Assembly (NCBI RefSeq): GCF_964204865.1
Contig: NC_135250.1
Location: 3,596,001 to 3,660,000 of the forward strand
Origin: Styela clava
Taxonomy: Eukaryota; Chordata; Ascidiacea; Stolidobranchia; Styelidae
Length of the DNA stretch: 64,000 nucleotides
Reading direction: 5' to 3'
Shown: positions 57,796 through 64,000 of the stretch, in pieces
How positions within the stretch are numbered: position 1 is the first letter of the stretch
How the letters are laid out: the number at the start of each line of letters is the position of its first letter
Notes under the pieces: generated by a model
Database searches by the model: none
What the model was told of the DNA's origin: nothing
The model's input: only the letters and a program-made list of their open reading frames with translations
Translations under genes and position numbers: made by a program

Positions 57796-58262
57796 TTGAG
57801 CATCACTCTCTTGTTTACTTTTAATAATAAACTTCTGCTTAACTTGTCACTGATTGATTATGATTTCATGCTTGGTGGGGAGAATCTGAGTGTTATTAAG
57901 GGCCACCCTAAATGGCTTGGCGTTCGAAGGGTAGACGGCGGTGATATGGTGCGCATCACCATTAAGGGGCACTATTGGTGCATGGTAACAGACTATCAAC
58001 GACATTTTAACGAATATAATTTTAAAAATTATAGATTACATTTTTTATGAAGTGCTTTCACACTCTAAACGAGGCGCTGTACAAGCAGCCATTCATGCGT
58101 TGCGATGTACTATCGGTTGAACAAGAAGCATAATTAATATGAATTTTTCTTGGAGGCAAATGAGACTATGGAAAATAATAAAAGCCACAGTTACAAAGTT
58201 GGAAAATAGGCTAATGAAGCAATGTTTTTGTCTGGTAATAAACTTTGTCTTGAAATTGTAGT

Positions 58263-58490
58263 AAGCAAAATGTACATTATTCAGCAAAAGCGTCTATTAG
58301 TAAGCAATAATTGTTCATTGATAGGCAAAAATCTCCGATTAGTAAGCAAAAACTGTCCATTTGTGAGCAAAAAGTGACCATGAGTAGCAAAAACTGTTCA
58401 TTAGTAAGCAAAATGTACATTCAGCGAAAACTGTCCGTTAGTAAGCAAAAACTGTCCATCAGTAAGCAAAAACTGCTACTAATGTTGAAG
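58263..58490. repeat. ~21-bp minisatellite overlapping a terminal exon
   Basis: About ten units near AGTAAGCAAAAACTGTCCATT. The right edge runs into the end of exon 4 of the minus-strand Ly6 gene, so its last codons and stop lie in a repeat unit. Confidence 0.8.
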
Positions 58491-61400
58491 TAATCGCAGC
58501 CGTTAGAAGGAAGTTGAAACTGAAGGATTCTGCTCCGTTGCACAAATCTTGAAACACAAGAAAATACAAACGTAATAAAAACTATTTGCATCAATAGCGC
58601 CACTAGTGGAAGAGGAGTGTGTTTTTGACCATTTTAAATATTTACACATATATCTCCACCAATTAATTGCAAGTTGTTGCGACCCGGTTTGGCTCCGGAT
58701 TACAAAAAATGTTGTCTCTGACTCACGAATCCGGTTAAAAAATTGACTCCGGTTTTTCATTAACAAACTGAAGATTTGTTGTGTTTAGTAAACAAAATGA
58801 CAACAGATCTATGCAACTAAAACAAATGGAGGTTAAATATTCTCCATACCCAACATGGACTGGCAACTGGACATTATTCCTTGTTTCACCATATGTTTAA
58901 CCCGCCTTATCGGCTTTCCTCTCCCTTGAATAAATATAATATTTTTACCATATCCTAAAGAAGATGACAGCATAGTATGAAATGTTACTTCATTTCAAAA
59001 ATAATGCGCGGGTGGAGAGAGGTGTGTGAATCCCAAATATGACCCATTAGTTTCTAGAACAGAGGTGTGCAACAGGCGGCCCGCGGGCCATAACCCGACT
59101 GCCGAGTCATTTAATGTGGCCCTCGTTTTTTTTCCTATCAAGCATGATATCCTAATCCGACAGTTGATATTTAAAAAGGCGCTTGCATGGCTGAAAATAC
59201 ATAACGTTAAATCTTTCGTCGTTTTGCCCAGTGTCTTTATTTTAGAGCTAAGCAAGTCTTTACTGTAAGGCTAAGCAATAGCCGCATTTTTTTTCTTGCC
59301 TTTTACACATAGAAAAACTTATGATGTAGCCCAGCTAGATGTATCAAATTGTTTATATGACACACTGACAAAAATGCTGCACACCTCTGTTTTGAAGCGA
59401 TAGAAACAGACAGCTTGAGGACATCATATATTGTCTATACAGGAGCAGTCTGAAGCTTACTGTGTTATGCCATGAATCGTCAAATTAAATGCATAGAAAA
59501 GCTGTTTCCATCCGGGGGCGCGTGGCCCCCAAAGAGGCTACAGAGCATTTGGGGATGGGGTGCCACAGCGCTAGGCGCAGAACTTATTTTGCATTTCTCA
59601 TTTCAAGGTAACTCTCCGTTCCTCCTAGTTTCATTGTTTGATAAGGTTATTTCACAGAATGTTTTCACTTTGTTTATCATGACTGAACATAATGAGCATT
59701 TGGAATCTATCAATCAAAATAACACTCTAAAAATACCACTGGAATGATAAACAAAGGGCAATGAGTTCTAAAAGTCTACGGCAGGAGCATATAGGTTGGG
59801 AACCATTGGCATAGAAATCAGTGATATCTATTAGGTATAAACATGCAGCGTTAAACCTTATGATGTAGCATTGGCTTGAAACAACACGCTATATTTAAAT
59901 TCTGAAATGTGGCAAAGCATGAATGAAGCCTACCTGAACGACAATAGCAAGACTCCCCAGTCAGGTTGGTTTCTGGCGAAGCAATATATTGTTCGATGCA
60001 GGTTTCTTTTAAAGCAAAAGAACACGCTCTGCCGACCCAATAGTCTCCTGAAAATATATGGATGGTCAAGATTAAAGGATGAGATAGGAGTTTTACACTG
60101 ACAAGAATAATCTCAATGATGCATAGTTGAAAATTCTGCTGTTTACTGTGTCCTTCATAAACTAACACTTTTTGGACACGTGAGTGGACCTATGGATCGT
60201 TTTAATATTTTTGGGAATCTTGTTCATGTTCGTTTTCTTTATCGTATCGTTTTTAAAAAATCGTCGATTACTGGACCAATTGCTTTGAAATTTTCAGTGA
60301 GTGAAGATTATATTTTTCGCTAAAAGGCTATTACTTCTATTTATCGTCTTTTGTGTGCTATGACGCCATCAAAATTTGCCATTATGTGGCGCCACGTGTC
60401 TATATATTTGAGCATAGCTCTTTTGTTTTACAAGAGGTCTAGTTTCTCGGCGTGGTGGCTAAATAGTTAAAGCATTAGACAGCGCAGGGTAAAACGTCGG
60501 TTTCAACCCCCCGCCTCCGAGACAAGAACAAACCCTGGTTGTGATAAATTGGGTAGACAATTCCAAACCGAAAAAGTTTTGGTAAAGCGCCTCGTTTGGG
60601 GCGAAAGTCTGGTAGAAAAATATGGTCGGAGAATCCAATTAAACTGTTGCTAAAATCTACAACAGGCAAAGTAGGGCCCGCGCGCCAAATCCGACCCCTT
60701 GTGTAATTCAATCTGACCCGCCTGATGCTGCCACATCTAAACTAAAATCAAATTTTTATGTTAGGTAAAAATAGCTCAAGGAATTTGTTGAGATTGCGGT
60801 TAAATTTAGTTTTGGTACGAGGCGTATTGTTTCCCACCTATGCTTTGTAACACTGTAGATATTGTTATCGAAATGTACATTTTTACGTCACAATTACATG
60901 GCCCGCCAGACTAGGTGGGAACAATTTTGGCCCCTGGTTCAAAAACCTTGCCCACCACTGATCTACAATCTTACATAACTCGAAACCATATATCACATGA
61001 AAACAACTACATTAAACTCACCATTCAAGGCTCCCTCGAATTTTTCACAAGCCGCTGACCATTCTGGTGCCTGGATCGGCGGGACTTCATCACAGGTTAC
61101 GATGTCTGTGTCGTTAGCGTTAACTGCCGTGCAGTTAAAGCAGTCATAGCATTGGAGACACCAACCTGAAAACCGGGTTTATACAATAATGAGAAACCTG
61201 GCTGTGTTAGAATTTTGGGTCGTACATTGAAGATATTTCAGAGGATGGATTTTGTATTCCTGGATAAGAGCAAAATATCACAGGTTTCGGATTAGTTAGG
61301 AATCTGACTGTTTCTTCCAGGGAGTCAAAATGCCGATTCCGGTTTTCAATAAATTCAAAAATATGACTTCGGATCAGAGTCCAGACAATATCGACCGACA

Positions 61401-61770
61401 TTTAATATCAAGTTGATTTTCTCAAGATTTCAATCCATGATTCAATATAACTGTGTATACTTCAATGGATACTCCCGTAGTATGTGAACCAAGATGGCGG
61501 GCACCGGAACGTAGTATGTGTACCAGGTTAATTTTATACCATCATTTTATGTACAAATACTACGGGAGTCAGTTGGCCAGTCCCTGAACTCGTAATAGAA
61601 CTAAAATAAAGAAAATTGGAATAAAATTATGGCCTACTCCTAGCCGGATACACGTACTACGTTCCGGTGTCCGCTATATTGGTTCACATATTACGGAGTA
61701 TCCTTCAATGTAATTTACCTCGCATGAGCAAAGGAGCCAGAAATGCACAAACAATCAAAATCTTTTCCAT
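58459..61770 (-). CDS. Ly6/LU-domain GPI-anchored protein, 132 aa
   Basis: Minus-strand exons 61770-61719, 61165-61022, 60047-59934 and 58547-58459 join in frame through phase-1 introns. Exon 1 is a short signal peptide (MEKILIVCAFLAPLLM). Exon 2 has CLQCYDCFNC, carrying one more cysteine than its relatives, with NCT and NDT glycosylation sites. Exon 3 has RACSFALKETC and ESCYC. Exon 4 begins DLCNGAES and ends in a hydrophobic tail (FLLTAAITSTLVAVFAY). The fold is that of Ly6/uPAR proteins, and the short tail fits GPI anchoring. Eleven mature cysteines leave one possibly unpaired. The exon 4 acceptor is TTTCAAG, weaker than the others. Function and ligand are unknown. Confidence 0.82.
58828..58960 (+). 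repeat. SINE fragment
   Basis: Matches the SINE body (CATACCCAACATGGACTGGCAAC ... TTATCGGCTTTCC) without the tRNA-like head. It lies in intron 3 of the 132-aa Ly6 gene. Confidence 0.55.
59060..59389. mobile_element. hAT-like MITE, GTGTGCAAC family
   Basis: Inverted ends CAGAGGTGTGCAAC and GCTGCACACCTCTG, with GGCGGCCCGCGGGCC near the left. No clean target duplication is seen. It lies in intron 3 of the 132-aa Ly6 gene. Confidence 0.7.
60170..60430. mobile_element. Short dispersed element with inverted ends
   Basis: Full-length relative of 13840-14085: TTTGGACACGTGAGTGG at the left, CCACGTGTCTATATATTTGAG at the right, and the shared CTGGACCAATTGCTTTGAAA core. It lies in intron 2 of the 132-aa Ly6 gene. 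Confidence 0.55.
60437..60530 (+). repeat. tRNA-like SINE head
   Basis: TGGTGGCTAAATAGTTAAAGC resembles box A and CGGTTTCAACCC resembles box B, about 45 bases apart. The stems do not form a complete cloverleaf by eye, so it is read as a SINE head rather than a functional tRNA gene. It differs from the 50066 family. Confidence 0.45.
60665..60960. mobile_element. hAT-like repeat, GGTGGGCAAA family, inverted
   Basis: The right end CTTGCCCACCACTG and the GGCCCCTGGTTCAAAAAC block are the inverse of the start at 47165. The left end carries CCCGCGCGCCAAATC. It lies in intron 2 of the 132-aa Ly6 gene. Confidence 0.55.
61468..61702. mobile_element. GGTACTCCC-family MITE with perfect TSD
   Basis: A 235-bp element, GATACTCCCGTAGTATGTG left and CACATATTACGGAGTATC right. 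The perfect 8-bp duplication CTTCAATG flanks it (61460-61467, 61703-61710). It sits 16 bases after the exon 1 border of the 132-aa Ly6 gene. Confidence 0.9.
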
Positions 61771-61999
61771 TGTACGTTTTTATTGCTGATTGTTTTTATC
61801 GCAAGTTTGAATGTTTTTTGATATACAAGCTAAATGTAGGTAGACTAGAACAAAAATGTATGAAAGTTTTAGTGTAATTGAATAAAGATTTTATGCCAAA
61901 TATAAAACTTTTAAAGCTTTCAGCCACTCATTTAAACACAGAACGCTACAATCAACTGTTATAAAGCACTTGATATATGAATTGCCACAGGAGTTCATT

Positions 62000-64000
62000 T
62001 GGCCTGTGAGATCTCACTTTCGGTTTATATATTTTTCATTTTTTGAATGAGTTTTTAATAATAAAGTAGAAATAGGCTAAAATGACCCCAATGAGCTAGC
62101 TAATGACTAATCCGACTAAACTTTCCGCATATTCATGTACAACTGCCTATATGCAATGGCGGATTCAACAAACTTTTATAGCGTGTTCCCTTTGTATCGC
62201 ACTCACTAACAGCCGGTCTCTCATTTCAAAAAACATATGTATGTCATTTCGTAAGCATGATACCCTTTGCCTAAATCAGATACATACTTTTGGAACGCAA
62301 ATATAGCGCTAATCTAACGTATGAACAAAAAAAAACTGGTTCGTTAGCAGTGTCGTATCTAGGATATGGCAACCATGGCTCGTGGCGCCGTTTAAATTGG
62401 GGCACCAAAATCGTGAATTTTTTCAATAAAATAATTTCAAGTTGTAAACAACTGAAATTCATATTTTTTCTTAAATAATAACGTACAAATATCTCAATTC
62501 AACAACAGTCGTTAAAATTGTGAGTCAACGATCAGACTTTAATATAGGACATTCATTACGACATTCGGCGAAATTTTCTATAGCAAATTTTTCTAGAACT
62601 TGTATGTATACTATTCGAATACTAATCTTAAAATTGTTCTATGGTATGAGATAAGATTATAGTTCAACTTTATCAAATCTTATTTAGGCTTTTAAATGAA
62701 ACGAGGTGAAAATTCAAATATTTAAGTAGGGTAACTTTTAACAACGCAGCGCTCGACGCAGCAAACTGGTTGGCTATTCTCATCTGAACTAGAAAGCGGA
62801 TGATTCGTACGTCATGTGATAATCATTAACAACTAACAAAACATCTTATTGTCTTGTCTTCCCACCGAAATAAATTCCAATTCATTATTTGCTAATAATT
62901 GTATTAGAAATTATCATCAAATTTGTTTCATGCAATCTCGTTTTAACCTGCTCTAACGAACAATGTAATTTATACAATTAAACACTACACTTTCTAAATG
63001 GGGAAAAATTAAATATTCCAATTACGAACTAACAGTACTCGGCACACTATTTTATTACGCCATAAAATGTATTTTTGCCGATTTCACTAGTCTCAACGCA
63101 TGTCATGATGCTGACAAAAATGTTGATTAAACAGGTATTTGTGAAACAGATAGGTTTATAGGGTTAGGCTATGCTCTTGAATAACAAATCTTTTTTGAAT
63201 AATAAGGTACTTCAAAGTTTTTATCACAAATACTTGTTTTCGTATGCGCCGAAATGTCGTCATACGGTGAATCCTAAAACTGTTCTATGGCATTAAATAA
63301 GGATATAGTTCAATTTAATTAAATCTTATTTTATGAGGTACGAAACGAGATAAAAGTTCAAATATTCAAGTAAGATAAATTTTAACAACGCAGCGCTTGA
63401 CGCAGCAAACTGGTTAGCTATTCTCATCTAAACTAGAAAGCGGATGATTCGTACGTCATATGATAATCATTGACATCTAACACAGGGGTGCACAATCTCT
63501 TCTGTTTAGGCGGCCGCATTACGTTTTTGTAAAAGACCAACGGCCGCCAGTGGGATCGAGATCTTTTATGAGCTATATTTATTTATTATAGAAATGGTAT
63601 TTATTGATATATGTTATCGACTTGCGTTTATTACTTTGCAGGCATTGGGTGAACATCTTCCCCCAGATTCTCCCTATCTCATGAGCAGTGTTCCCTCTAA
63701 GATGTTCGCGTGTGCGCGCGCACGCAGCTGTCAGAGGCTGCGCACACGCATAGATTTACTGCGCACAGACGTATTTCGATGTAATGTAACAATATTTTTT
63801 TGTTCTTTTTTCACCCTTTATTTGAGTTCAAATAAAACCATCTGTTACAATCAATTTCATTTACTATTTTCCATGTATGTTCATTGTTATCTACTGATAA
63901 CATATAGCCTTCACTAAAGCATTTACAATCTATAGAAAAACTTATTGAATAACCAAAATTTTCTTAATAAGCCCACTTATTACCCGGTTAGAACGCCAAA
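62000..64000. other. Intergenic with direct repeats, no gene seen
   Basis: Bases 62634-62830 and 63281-63475 are direct repeats (~200 bp; shared AACAACGCAGCGCT, GCGGATGATTCGTACGTCAT). Bases 63128-63260 relate to the palindromic element at 52980. From 63484 a CAGGGGTGCACAATC hAT-like end begins and decays. A GTGTGCGCGCGCACGC run lies near 63711-63725. No exon recognised. Confidence 0.5.

Noticed and set aside
57781-58050. 89-codon frame with a GHPKWLGVRRVDGGDMVRIT segment
   Set aside because: Reads like coding sequence in the middle but starts inside a MITE fragment, has no recognised homologue, and lacks a convincing start or splice partner.
58263-58490. CRISPR-like array
   Set aside because: Units are contiguous with no unique spacers, in eukaryotic DNA; it is a minisatellite.
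1-64000. Endogenous retrovirus, LTR or LINE coding regions
   Set aside because: I looked for long frames with reverse transcriptase, integrase or transposase signatures and saw none.

Overview
The window is AT-rich animal DNA. It has multi-exon genes with GT/AG introns, many short transposon-derived repeats, and no long open frames or operons. The gene families fit a chordate, and I infer a tunicate (ascidian) genome: a NUPR1 homologue, Ly6/uPAR (LU) domain genes, and degenerate frames resembling the LRRC8/pannexin channel domain (LRRC8 is regarded as chordate-specific). Repeat density and the tRNA-derived SINEs fit this, but the species is not established by the sequence.

Layout. 0-9 kb: an orphan Ly6-type signal-peptide exon on the minus strand (2347-2398), then a ~6 kb inverted-repeat structure (2.87-8.88 kb) whose spacer holds two tandem, frame-broken LRRC8/pannexin-like copies. 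9.8-31 kb: a plus-strand Ly6 array. It has a headless, decayed gene (exons 10283-11648), an intact four-exon gene (14327-19600), a collapsed remnant (exon 1 at 22753, exon 4 stub at 23276) and a second intact gene (26033-30879). The array grew by tandem duplication; a ~3 kb block is present twice (19.5-22.8 and 23.3-26.1 kb). 31-41 kb: gene-poor, with satellites and one possible secreted peptide. 41.8-43.7 kb: a three-exon NUPR1-like gene with a TATA box and CRE/ATF-like sites. 46-49 kb and 58-62 kb: two intact four-exon Ly6 genes on the minus strand. Between them, at 51.5-56.7 kb on the minus strand, lies an unrecognised secreted coiled-coil gene built from phase-1 exons of mostly 28 codons with a duplicated last exon.

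The intact Ly6 genes share one plan: exon 1 signal peptide, exon 2 N-terminal cysteines, exon 3 middle cysteines ending CxC, exon 4 DLCN plus a hydrophobic tail. All introns are phase 1. The products should be small GPI-anchored three-finger proteins on the cell surface. They differ from the textbook Ly6 pattern in having C-x-C-x-x-D-L-C-N rather than adjacent cysteines.

Transposon debris dominates the rest. A ~200-235 bp palindromic MITE family has 8-bp target duplications and three sequence subfamilies; there are also several hAT-like elements, one mariner-like element, SINEs and minisatellites. No transposase or reverse transcriptase gene was seen. All gene models were assembled by eye from reading frame, splice sites and homology between copies; none has been checked against transcripts.
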